NCBI GenBank assembly: GCA_001304365.1
Contig: LJNA01000068.1
Span: 1 to 10,885 of the forward strand
Direction of reading: 5' to 3'
Source: Syntrophobacter sp. DG_60
GTDB lineage: Bacteria > Desulfobacterota > Desulfofervidia > Desulfofervidales > DG-60
Length of the DNA: 10,885 nt
Part shown: positions 1 to 6,814 of the stretch, piece after piece
Layout of the letters: each line of letters starts with the position of its first letter
Position numbering within the stretch: position 1 is the stretch's first letter
Position numbers and translations under genes: made by a program
Notes under the pieces: model-generated
The model's input: the letters and a program-made list of their open reading frames with translations, nothing else
Told to the model about the DNA's origin: nothing
Database searches by the model: none

Positions 1-1
1 A

Positions 2-1009
2 AAGGCTGCTGCTAAGCGTGCCTTAGAGGATGGAAAGACACACTATACACATAGTTTAGGCATTTTGGAGCTAAGGAAGGCCATTGCTGAGCATTACAAA
101 AGCAGATATGGTGTAGACGTAAGTAGTGAAAAGATAATTGTTACAGCAGGTACATCCCCTGCTTTGCTTTTAGTACTAGCTGCACTTTTGGAGCCAGGGG
201 ATGAGGTAATTTTGCCTAATCCCCACTATGCCTGCTATCCCAACTTTATAAAGTTTTTTGGTGGAAACCCCATATTTGTCCCAGTTTTTGAGGAAAATGG
301 ATTTTTATATGAAACCCCCGCTGTTAAGAGGTCAATAACAAAAAGCACAAAGGCCATTTTAATCAATTCCCCTGCTAATCCCACCGGGGCAGTACTCTCT
401 TCTTATGGTCTAAAAGCATTGGTAAATTTAGGTATTTATGTGATTTCTGATGAGATCTATCATGGCTTGGTTTATGGAGAAAGGGAGCATACAATTCTGG
501 AATTTACGGACAGGGTATTTATATTAAATGGCTTTTCCAAACTTTATGCCATGACGGGCTTTCGTGTAGGTTATATTATTGCCCCAGCCAAATTTGTGCG
601 CCCTATCCAGAAGATGCAACAAAATTTTTTCATATGTCCAAATTCCATTTCCCAATATGCAGCCATTGCTGCATTAAAAGAGACCCAAGAAGAAGTAAGG
701 CACATACGTGAAATTTACAATGAACGTCGCCTTTTTATGCTTAAACACCTCAAGGCCCTTGGATTCAGTATAAAGGTAGAACCTAAAGGCGCCTTTTATA
801 TCTTTGTCAATGCTAAAGAGATTTCTCAAAATTCATATAATCTGGCTTTAGATATTTTAGAAAGGGCAAAGGTGGCAGTGACACCTGGGATTGATTTTGG
901 TAGCAATGGGGAAGGATATCTGCGTTTTTCTTATGCAAATTCATTAGAAAATATCGCTGAGGGAATGAAAAGGTTAAAGCACTATCTACAATGTAAAAAT
1001 GTCAAATGA
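2..1009 (+). CDS. Class I/II pyridoxal-phosphate aminotransferase, 5' end outside window
   Basis: Fold-type I PLP aminotransferase of the aspartate-aminotransferase superfamily, which moves an amino group between an amino acid and a 2-oxo acid in the cytosol. The open frame enters from base 2 and includes THYTHSLGILELRKAIAEHY, the usual conserved N-terminal block, so the apparent start at base 65 (a TTG) is internal. About 50 N-terminal residues are missing; 335 are visible. Motifs in order: NSPANPTGAV (substrate/PLP region), SDEIYHGLVY (Asp and Tyr contacting the PLP ring), and NGFSKLYAMTGFRVGY with the Schiff-base Lys encoded at 539-541. The C-terminal LRFSYA carries the expected carboxylate-binding Arg. 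The last residues (QCKNVK) and the stop lie inside the first units of the following repeat, so the natural C-terminus may have been altered. Substrate specificity cannot be read from the sequence. Confidence 0.93.
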   Translation, partial: KAAAKRALEDGKTHYTHSLGILELRKAIAEHYKSRYGVDVSSEKIIVTAGTSPALLLVLAALLEPGDEVILPNPHYACYPNFIKFFGGNPIFVPVFEENGFLYETPAVKRSITKSTKAILINSPANPTGAVLSSYGLKALVNLGIYVISDEIYHGLVYGEREHTILEFTDRVFILNGFSKLYAMTGFRVGYIIAPAKFVRPIQKMQQNFFICPNSISQYAAIAALKETQEEVRHIREIYNERRLFMLKHLKALGFSIKVEPKGAFYIFVNAKEISQNSYNLALDILERAKVAVTPGIDFGSNGEGYLRFSYANSLENIAEGMKRLKHYLQCKNVK

Positions 1010-1157
1010 CAAAGCTCAAATGTCAAATCAAGCAAAAAGTCAAATAGTTATTTATAGTTATTTATAGTAAAATCACTAATAACTACTAATAACGCCGTAG
1101 GCAAATAACTGTTTTGGCATTTTAGACATTTGGATTTTGACATTTGGGCTTTTTTTG
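996..1157. repeat. Nested palindromic intergenic repeat between aminotransferase and priA
   Basis: Outer arms pair around 1014-1030 and 1132-1149 (GCTCAAATGTCAAATC against GATTTTGACATTTGGGC). The AAATGTCAAA word is reiterated at 997-1006 and 1018-1027, and its complement near 1125-1132 and 1139-1148. An inner hairpin is made of a tandem AGTTATTTAT (1046-1065) facing a tandem ACTAATAAC (1075-1083 and 1085-1093). The right arm ends in GGGC followed by seven T, which resembles an intrinsic terminator, although the loop of the outer stem is large. No ORF is present. It resembles non-coding palindromic (MITE/REP-like) units; whether it is repeated elsewhere in the genome cannot be seen here. Confidence 0.7.
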
Positions 1158-1158
1158 A

Positions 1159-3258
1159 ATGAAAGAAGAAAAGGTTGTAGAAGTTGCCCTTCCTTTATCT
1201 AGTTTTAACACATATCTTTACAGTATTCCTAGAAACATCTCCTTAAAGATTGGCCACCTTGTATTGGTGCCTTTCAAAAATAGGAAATTAGCAGGGTATG
1301 TAGTTGATTTTAAACAAAAAGTGCCTGAAGGGGTGATACTAAAGGATGTTGAGACCATCCTTGACCCAGTGCCCTTATTTTCTGGTGAAATCCTAGAGCT
1401 TTGTAAATGGGCCTCCCCTTATTATCACTACCCCTTAGGAAAGGCGATTAAAAATATACTGCCCCCCGGGCATAGAAAAATTCCCATTAAAGATAGACCA
1501 AAGATGGAACAGTGGGCAGTTCTTAAGGAATTTCCTCAAGATTTTAAGAAGATAGGCAAAAAGGAGGAAGCTGTACTAAAAAGACTAAATCAGTATAAAG
1601 AGCTTCCATTAACTCAATTAAAGGACATCTCACCTTATGCTCGAGCAATTGTGAAAAGATTAGAGGAAAAGGGATTGGTAACTTTAAAGAAACGTCGGAT
1701 ATGGAGGGATATATGGGGAAAAGTTATCCATTTTTCACCCAGCTTACCACGTTTAGATAAATACCAATCTGCTATAGTAGCTACATTGACCCAAAGCCTT
1801 TATGCAAGGTGTTTTCGTGCCTTTCTTCTCCATGGGATACCTTACAGCGCTAAGACAGAAATCTATTTACACATTGCCACTGAGGCATTAAAACTCAATC
1901 TTACCAGCCTAGTATTGGTGCCTGAGATTGCCTTAATCACTGAGATGGAAGGGATATTTAGGAGCCATTTTGGTGATAAGCTAGCCATTTTTCATAGTGA
2001 ACTTTCTCCGGGTGCAATTTTTGATGTCTGGGAGCGAATTAGGCAAGGCAGGGCAAAGGTTGTTCTAGGGGCACGTTCAGCAATATTTACACCTTTAGAA
2101 AATGTAGGTGTAATTATAGTAGATGAGGAGCAAGATGATTCCTATAAACAAGAAAGGGGTATTAGATACCATGCAAGGGATTTGGCCTTAGTGCGCGCCC
2201 AAAAATCCCATTGTTTATTAATCCTTAATTCATTTACCCCTTCTCTAACCTCCTTTTATCATGCACTTTCTGGAAAATATTATTATCTTCCCTTAAAGGC
2301 AAAAATAACCCATTTACATGGGCTACATATCTTGGATATGCGAAAAGAGATGTTAATAAAACCATATCTCTCTAAGTTTTTATTAAAAAGGATTAAAAAC
2401 CACTTAGCAAAAAAACAGCAAATACTACTGTTTTTAAACCGCCGTGGCTTTGCCAGCTTTATCCTGTGCCCTGATTGTGGCTATGCATTTAGGTGCCCAA
2501 ATTGTGCTGTAGGCCTTACATACCACCTGAAAGAGAAAAGGCTTATTTGCCACTATTGTGGTTATGCTATCCCTGCCCCTGCCATTTGCCCAAATTGTAA
2601 GGGCTTTAATGTAAAACACCTGGGCTTGGGCACAGAAAGGTTAGAAAAAGAATTAAAATCCCTTTTACCAAAAGCCCATATCAAAAGATTAGATAGTGAT
2701 ATAGCTAAAAGGAAAAGAGAACGCCTTAATGTTTTAAAAGAATTTTATGAAGGAAAAGTAGACATCCTTATAGGCACCCAAATGATTGTTGGTCAACATT
2801 TTCCAAGAATTGGCTTAGTAGGTATTATTTTGGCAGATATTTCTATAAACATCCCTGATTTTCTAGCAACAGAACGCACTTTTCAAATATTAAACCAAGT
2901 TGTGGGGGGAGGTGAAGGCGAGGTAGTCATTCAGACCTATAATCCAAATCATTACGCCCTCAATTTTCTTAAAAAAGGCGCTTTGGACTTTTATTTCAAG
3001 GAGGGTGCATCGAGAAAAAAGTTGCTTTATCCACCATTTAATCGCTTGATCAATCTGCGTTTTGAGGGAAGCAGTACCGAGGTAGTAGAAGAATGTGTCC
3101 ATAAGATGGCGAATATGGCCTATAATCTTAAAAAAGAACCCCAATATCAAGATATTCATATATTGGGGCCTGCTGAGGCCCCATTATTTAAACTCAAAGG
3201 CAAGTACCGCTGGCAACTATTATTAAGAGCAGAGAAGGCAAAAATTTTGCACAAATAA
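1159..3258 (+). CDS. priA: PriA-family primosomal protein N' with degenerate helicase motifs
   Basis: Replication-restart protein of the PriA family, which recognises repaired forks and starts DnaB reloading. Visible parts: N-terminal 3'-DNA-binding domain (about 1-100), winged-helix region (about 130-190), helicase lobe 1 (200-400), an eight-cysteine zinc domain (C437, C440, C446, C449, C464, C467, C477, C480), lobe 2 (490-600) and a shortened C-terminal domain ending soon after KYRWQLLLR. The ATPase motifs deviate: Walker A reads GIPYSAKT (226-233) instead of GxTGSGKT, DEEQ (322-325) replaces DEEH, NSFTPS replaces GSATPS, GTQMIVGQHF is one residue short of the usual motif V, and motif VI (normally QVAGRAGR) is QVVGGGEGE with no arginines. 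Fork-binding and zinc parts are kept, so a structural, ATP-independent role is possible. ATG 1159 directly follows an in-frame TGA and has no visible Shine-Dalgarno. E. coli PriA has 732 residues; this one has 699. Confidence 0.93.
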   Translation: MKEEKVVEVALPLSSFNTYLYSIPRNISLKIGHLVLVPFKNRKLAGYVVDFKQKVPEGVILKDVETILDPVPLFSGEILELCKWASPYYHYPLGKAIKNILPPGHRKIPIKDRPKMEQWAVLKEFPQDFKKIGKKEEAVLKRLNQYKELPLTQLKDISPYARAIVKRLEEKGLVTLKKRRIWRDIWGKVIHFSPSLPRLDKYQSAIVATLTQSLYARCFRAFLLHGIPYSAKTEIYLHIATEALKLNLTSLVLVPEIALITEMEGIFRSHFGDKLAIFHSELSPGAIFDVWERIRQGRAKVVLGARSAIFTPLENVGVIIVDEEQDDSYKQERGIRYHARDLALVRAQKSHCLLILNSFTPSLTSFYHALSGKYYYLPLKAKITHLHGLHILDMRKEMLIKPYLSKFLLKRIKNHLAKKQQILLFLNRRGFASFILCPDCGYAFRCPNCAVGLTYHLKEKRLICHYCGYAIPAPAICPNCKGFNVKHLGLGTERLEKELKSLLPKAHIKRLDSDIAKRKRERLNVLKEFYEGKVDILIGTQMIVGQHFPRIGLVGIILADISINIPDFLATERTFQILNQVVGGGEGEVVIQTYNPNHYALNFLKKGALDFYFKEGASRKKLLYPPFNRLINLRFEGSSTEVVEECVHKMANMAYNLKKEPQYQDIHILGPAEAPLFKLKGKYRWQLLLRAEKAKILHK

Positions 3259-3301
3259 TTTAATTCAGCAAGAATTAATAGAGATTGTGGACAATCAATG
3301 A
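3257..3301 (+). other. Out-of-frame continuation of the priA 3' end
   Basis: Just after the priA stop (3256-3258), the +1 frame encodes NLIQQELIEIVDNQ before a TGA at 3299-3301. Joined to the PriA end (KAKILHK) this gives a helix-like stretch of the kind that follows RWQLLL in PriA proteins, suggesting a single-base frameshift in the priA tail. The usual terminal VDVDP-like segment is still absent. The TGA overlaps the next start codon as ATGA. This is inference from motif memory; a database alignment would decide it. Confidence 0.35.
3260..3296. promoter_or_regulatory. Two adjacent short inverted repeats before the three-gene cassette
   Basis: TTAATTC (3260-3266) faces GAATTAA (3272-3278) across five bases, and GATTGT (3283-3288) faces ACAATC (3291-3296) across two. 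The second ends one base before the start codon at 3298, where no Shine-Dalgarno sequence is visible. They could be an operator or an RNA hairpin limiting translation. They also lie in what may be degraded priA coding sequence, so they may be incidental. Confidence 0.2.
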
Positions 3302-3951
3302 AAGAAAGATATTATAATTTAAGAAATATTGATTTACAGGCAGGTAAATTTCTAAAAATAGTAGAACCATACAAGAAAAAACATCAATTCAAATTAAACA
3401 ACACTCAAATAGCACTTCTTATCTTGGATATGCAAAAATATTTTTTGGTTGAAAACTCACATGCATATGTCCCTAGTAGCAAAGCGATAATCCCAAAGAT
3501 AAAGAAATTGCAAGAAATATTTTTAAAACATAATCTAATTGTGATACGAACAAGGCATGTGAATACAGTTGAAGACACAGACCAAATGGCAAGATGGTGG
3601 AAAGATATTATAACTATCGATAATCCTCTATCAATTATAGTAGAAGAATTAGTAGATAATAAAGCTATAGTTATCCATAAAACTCAATATGATGCGTTTT
3701 TTAATACCAATTTAGAAGAGATTTTGAAAAGTAGAGGAATAAAGCAGATTGTTATAACAGGGGTAATGACCCACTTGTGTTGTGAAACTACAGCACGCTC
3801 TGCCTTTGTTAGAGGGTTTGAAGTATTTTTTCTGATAGATGGAACAGCGACTTATAATAAAAGTTTCCATCTTGCTACACTTCTAAATCTATCTCATGGA
3901 TTTGCAATACCGATTCTTACCCAGGAAATTATCAACTTATTGGAAAAATGA
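3298..3951 (+). CDS. Isochorismatase-fold cysteine hydrolase
   Basis: Cytosolic hydrolase of the isochorismatase/nicotinamidase superfamily, 217 residues, whose members cleave amides, ureas or enol ethers of small molecules. The catalytic triad is visible: Asp44 in ALLILDMQKYF, Lys128 in VIHKTQYDAFF, and Cys161 in GVMTHLCCETTARSAF with the GVMTH cis-peptide region before it. EntB-type isochorismatases have Gly at the Cys161 position, so a thiol-dependent hydrolase is more likely than a true isochorismatase. The first 35 residues before the core are charged and without a signal peptide. Its stop overlaps the next start (ATGA at 3948-3951), so the two genes are probably translationally coupled. 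Base composition and codons look more AT-rich than in priA. The substrate cannot be inferred; a role linked to the flavoprotein and radical-SAM partners is likely. Confidence 0.9.
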   Translation: MKERYYNLRNIDLQAGKFLKIVEPYKKKHQFKLNNTQIALLILDMQKYFLVENSHAYVPSSKAIIPKIKKLQEIFLKHNLIVIRTRHVNTVEDTDQMARWWKDIITIDNPLSIIVEELVDNKAIVIHKTQYDAFFNTNLEEILKSRGIKQIVITGVMTHLCCETTARSAFVRGFEVFFLIDGTATYNKSFHLATLLNLSHGFAIPILTQEIINLLEK

Positions 3952-4835
3952 AAGCTGAAGTAGCTATTATCGGTGGAGGACCTGCTAGTATAGCTACCGC
4001 AATACAGCTTAAAAGATATAAAATAGAGTCTTTATTATTTGAACAAAAAGAACTAGGCGGATTATTAAAAAATGCTTATAGAGTAGAAAATTATCTTGGT
4101 TTCCCTGAGGGTATTTCGGGATTGGAACTTGTAGAACTTTTTAAAAAACACCTTCAAATTTATGATAGTAAGGTAATTTTTGAAAAGGTTATTTTGCTTG
4201 ATTATAAAGAAGGTGTCTTTTTGATAAAGACTTCTAAAGATACATATTATTCAAATATGGTAGTAGTTGCTTCAGGCACTAAGCCTAAGACATTAGATGT
4301 TGTAGAAACACTCTCAGAAGAATTGAAAAATAAAATATTTTATGAGATTTATCCAATATTAAATATACAAAGAAAGCGCATCGTAATTATAGGTGCAGGA
4401 GATATTGCATTTGATTATGCTTTAAATCTTTCTAAAAATAATGAAATATTGATTGTAAATCGGGGGAATAGGGTAAAGGCATTGCCTTTGCTTGTAGACA
4501 GGGTGATGAATAATCCAAGAATTAGACATTTCAAAAATTCTTTAATAAGAAAGATTGATAAAGGAAAAGAAAAAGCCCTTTTAATTACTTTTTTAAAACA
4601 GGAAGAAATCATACTAATAGATGCAGATTATGTTGTGGTTGCCATTGGGAGAGTGCCTCAAAAGGACTTTTACTCGCCTAATTTGATAAAAATGGAACAA
4701 AGATTGTTATCTCAAGGTTTGCTATACCTTGCTGGAGATGTTAAAAATAACATTTACAGACAAACTGCCATAGCCATTGGTGATGGGATTTATACCGCTA
4801 TGAAGATCTATTGGGGCAGATATGAAGGTCATTGA
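3948..4835 (+). CDS. Thioredoxin-reductase-like FAD/NAD(P) oxidoreductase lacking CxxC
   Basis: Two-dinucleotide-binding-domain flavoprotein of the thioredoxin reductase / ferredoxin-NADP reductase group, 295 residues, soluble. Visible: FAD-binding IIGGGPASIATA (7-17) and ELGGLL, RVENYLGFPEGISG typical of TrxR proteins, VVVASGTKP, the NAD(P)-binding IIGAGDIAFDYA (147-158) followed by VNRGNR, VVAIGRVP, and the FAD-contacting LAGDV (261-265). The stretch where TrxR carries its CxxC disulfide (just before the second nucleotide fold) reads IFYEIYPILNIQRKR with no cysteine, so it cannot reduce thioredoxin by the standard mechanism. A role passing electrons from NAD(P)H to a partner such as the downstream radical-SAM [4Fe-4S] protein is an inference from operon position. 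It overlaps the upstream gene by 4 bp and the downstream gene by 14 bp. Confidence 0.9.
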   Translation: MKAEVAIIGGGPASIATAIQLKRYKIESLLFEQKELGGLLKNAYRVENYLGFPEGISGLELVELFKKHLQIYDSKVIFEKVILLDYKEGVFLIKTSKDTYYSNMVVVASGTKPKTLDVVETLSEELKNKIFYEIYPILNIQRKRIVIIGAGDIAFDYALNLSKNNEILIVNRGNRVKALPLLVDRVMNNPRIRHFKNSLIRKIDKGKEKALLITFLKQEEIILIDADYVVVAIGRVPQKDFYSPNLIKMEQRLLSQGLLYLAGDVKNNIYRQTAIAIGDGIYTAMKIYWGRYEGH

Positions 4836-5784
4836 GAAAGCAGGCAGGGATGATATTGCTATAGTTTATTTAGCTGAGGTCAGGAAAGGAACCTTTATTG
4901 AATTTGCTGAATCCATACAGCCTCCCTTAACAAGGGAAGAAAAGTGGGTCCTAATTGTATCAACCCTTTTGGGTTGTCCAGTTGGATGTCCTATGTGTGA
5001 TGCAGGCGGATGGTATAAGGGGAAACTTTCAAAAGAAGAAATTATGGGACAAATTGATTATATGGTAATGAATAGATTCCTAGAAAGGAAAATACCGGTA
5101 AAGAAGTTTAAGATACAGTTTGCCAGGATGGGAGAGCCTTCATTTAATCCTCATGTTCTTGAGGTACTTGAGGAGCTTACCATAAAATATAATGCACCAG
5201 GGCTTATAACATGTATATCTACAGTGGCACCACAAGGGAGCGAAGATTTCTTTGGGCATTTATTAAAAATAAAACAGAAATATTACAATGGCGGAAAGTT
5301 TCAATTACAATTCTCAATACATACAACTAACAGTGAGTTAAGGGATAAAATCATCCCTATAAAAAAATGGGATTTTTCAAAAATTGCAGCATATGGAGCT
5401 CAATTTTATAAGCAAGGAGATAGAAAAATCACATTAAATTTTGCCTTAGCAAAACATTGGCCTATAGAGCCTGATATCTTAATAAACTATTTTAATCCAG
5501 ATACATTTTTAATAAAACTTACCCCTGTAAATCCTACCATAAGGGCAACAGAAAATAAGATTGAAAGCTATATAAATCCTGATTTTTCTGATAATATTTC
5601 AAAAATAGTGTCTAATCTTCAGAAAAAAGGATATAAAGTAATTGTGAGTATAGGAGAATTAGAAGAGAATAAAATAGGTAGTAATTGTGGGCAGTTTTTA
5701 AGAAGATTCTTAGAAGGGGGTCATAAGATTAAAGGAGCATACGAATATTGGGCCAGTCGTATTATCCCTACCTGGATTAGGTAA
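4822..5784 (+). CDS. Divergent RlmN/Cfr-type radical-SAM protein
   Basis: Radical S-adenosylmethionine enzyme, 320 residues. The cluster motif is CPVGCPMC (C52, C56, C59; Cx3Cx2C). Further landmarks follow the RlmN/Cfr order: MGEPSFNP (103-110, SAM amino-group binding), CISTVAP, LQFSIHT then LRDKIIPI (compare the SLHA and RDxIVPI blocks of RlmN), ITLNFAL, LIKLTPVNP, and C-terminal GSNCGQF with Cys289 at the place of the methyl-carrying Cys355 of E. coli RlmN. The second catalytic cysteine of RlmN (Cys118, seven residues before the first cluster cysteine) is replaced by Ile45. It has no separate N-terminal RNA-binding domain of RlmN size. I therefore expect a methylation-like or other class A-related reaction on a different substrate, not ordinary 23S rRNA A2503 methylation. 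The start lies inside the upstream flavoprotein gene, which indicates co-translation. Confidence 0.88.
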   Translation: MKVIEKAGRDDIAIVYLAEVRKGTFIEFAESIQPPLTREEKWVLIVSTLLGCPVGCPMCDAGGWYKGKLSKEEIMGQIDYMVMNRFLERKIPVKKFKIQFARMGEPSFNPHVLEVLEELTIKYNAPGLITCISTVAPQGSEDFFGHLLKIKQKYYNGGKFQLQFSIHTTNSELRDKIIPIKKWDFSKIAAYGAQFYKQGDRKITLNFALAKHWPIEPDILINYFNPDTFLIKLTPVNPTIRATENKIESYINPDFSDNISKIVSNLQKKGYKVIVSIGELEENKIGSNCGQFLRRFLEGGHKIKGAYEYWASRIIPTWIR

Positions 5785-5791
5785 AAAGCCT

Positions 5792-5823
5792 GGGTCATGT
5801 CTCTATGTCAACATCCCTTTTTT
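5792..5823. repeat. Direct repeat flanking folP, copy 1 (downstream side)
   Basis: A 32-bp unit beginning GGGTCATGTCTCTATG and ending CAACATCCC plus six T matches 29 of 32 bases with 6669-6700. It fills most of the 53-bp gap between the convergent radical-SAM and folP stops. The GGG/CCC ends with a T-run could give a weak terminator for the radical-SAM gene, but the stem is poor. Confidence 0.75.
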
Positions 5824-5837
5824 GTTGATTTTTAGTT

Positions 5838-6665
5838 CTAATCAGTGCTCATGATGGTTTTTATAATTTTTACTATTTGTCTTGCTTCTTTTACCGCGTG
5901 TACCCTGATAATATCCACCCCAAGTAAAGTAGCTAAAGCCACAACACCTAAAGTACCTACATCTCTCTGGGCAGGCACTTCAATATTTAGCACTTTGCCA
6001 ATAAAGGTCTTACGCGAAGGGCCCAAAAGGATTGGCCGCCCTAAGGTCTTAAAAAAGGAGAGATATTTGATAAGACGCAAGTTGTCTTCCAGGCGTTTAC
6101 CAAAACCAATGCCAGGGTCTATGGCAATTTGCACTTTATCTATACCTTGAGTAAGGGCATAATCAATACGTTCAGCCAGAAAGTTATAAACTTCCTGCAA
6201 AACATTTTCGTAATAAGGATTTATTTGCATATCCTTGGGCGTACCCTTCATGTGCATGAGTACTACTGGTGTTTTATAATCAGCAACCACCTTGGCCATA
6301 TCTTCATCAAAACGCAGGGCACTAATATCGTTTACGATTTTGGCTCCTGCCTCAAGGGCTGCTTGGGCTACCTTTGCTTTGTAAGTATCTATAGAGATAG
6401 GAATCTTGAGCTCGGGCGCGATGGCCTTTATAACGGGAACAACCCGACGTAACTCTTCTTCTAAACTGATGGGTTGAGAAGAGGGACGAGAGGATTCACC
6501 ACCAATATCAACAATATCAGCTCCTGCCTTTTCTAAGTCTTTGGCATGAACGATGGCTTTCTCAGGTGTAAAATAAAGCCCTCCATCGGAAAAGGAATCA
6601 GGCGTAACATTAACCACCCCCATCAAAAGGGGGCGTTCTGCCTCTAGCTTACTCCAACTCTGCAT
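5838..6665 (-). CDS. folP: Dihydropteroate synthase
   Basis: Condenses 6-hydroxymethyl-7,8-dihydropterin pyrophosphate with p-aminobenzoate to dihydropteroate in folate synthesis; the target of sulfonamides. All signature blocks of the TIM-barrel enzyme are present: MGVVNVTPDSFSDGG (15-29), DIGGESSRP (53-61), ISIDTYKA (90-97), IVNDISA (110-116), VVLMHMKGTP (134-143), AIDPGIGFGK (181-190), LLGPSRKTFIG (213-223) and IIRVHAV (252-258). At 275 residues it is full length. An in-frame TGA lies two codons before ATG 6665, so this start is the best choice; the nearest Shine-Dalgarno-like GAGG is about 11 bases upstream, longer than usual. No other folate gene is adjacent. The gene lies between two copies of a 32-bp direct repeat and reads towards the three-gene cassette. 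Confidence 0.97.
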   Translation of the reverse strand: MQSWSKLEAERPLLMGVVNVTPDSFSDGGLYFTPEKAIVHAKDLEKAGADIVDIGGESSRPSSQPISLEEELRRVVPVIKAIAPELKIPISIDTYKAKVAQAALEAGAKIVNDISALRFDEDMAKVVADYKTPVVLMHMKGTPKDMQINPYYENVLQEVYNFLAERIDYALTQGIDKVQIAIDPGIGFGKRLEDNLRLIKYLSFFKTLGRPILLGPSRKTFIGKVLNIEVPAQRDVGTLGVVALATLLGVDIIRVHAVKEARQIVKIIKTIMSTD

Positions 6666-6668
6666 TGG

Positions 6669-6700
6669 GGGTCATACCTCTATATCAACATCCCTTTTTT
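6669..6700. repeat. Direct repeat flanking folP, copy 2 (leader side)
   Basis: Second copy of the 32-bp unit, 29/32 identical to 5792-5823, with three substitutions at internal positions. In the folP direction it forms the 5' leader, from an A-run to a few bases before the start codon, and includes the GAGG that may serve as ribosome-binding site. Confidence 0.75.
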
Positions 6701-6719
6701 TGAAAAATTTCTCATTTGA

Positions 6720-6746
6720 GTTATAATTAGCCAAAGGGCAGGTCAA
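6720..6746 (-). promoter_or_regulatory. Possible sigma70 promoter for folP
   Basis: On the minus strand TTGACC (6746-6741) and TATAAC (6725-6720) are separated by 15 bases, a short but usable spacer. Transcription would start near 6713 and include the repeat copy as leader. It would let folP be transcribed independently of the upstream glycosyltransferase, whose stop is 149 bp away. No conserved gene was found in 6666-6814. Confidence 0.35.
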
Positions 6747-6814
6747 GATTCTTTTACTGCACAGGAATTTTGCTTACGGTTGCGCTTGTCCCTTCTTTTC
6801 TAAGGACTCTTTCC

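Noticed and set aside
65..67. TTG at 65 as the aminotransferase start
   Set aside because: The frame is open to base 2 and the upstream codons encode the conserved ALEDGKTHYTHSLG block, so the real start lies outside the window.
5785..5837. Intrinsic terminator between the convergent radical-SAM and folP genes
   Set aside because: There is a T-run, but the preceding stem has only three firm G-C pairs; I describe it as a repeat instead.
5845..6452. Plus-strand frames opposite folP
   Set aside because: They are antisense shadows of a well-conserved folP with no family resemblance.
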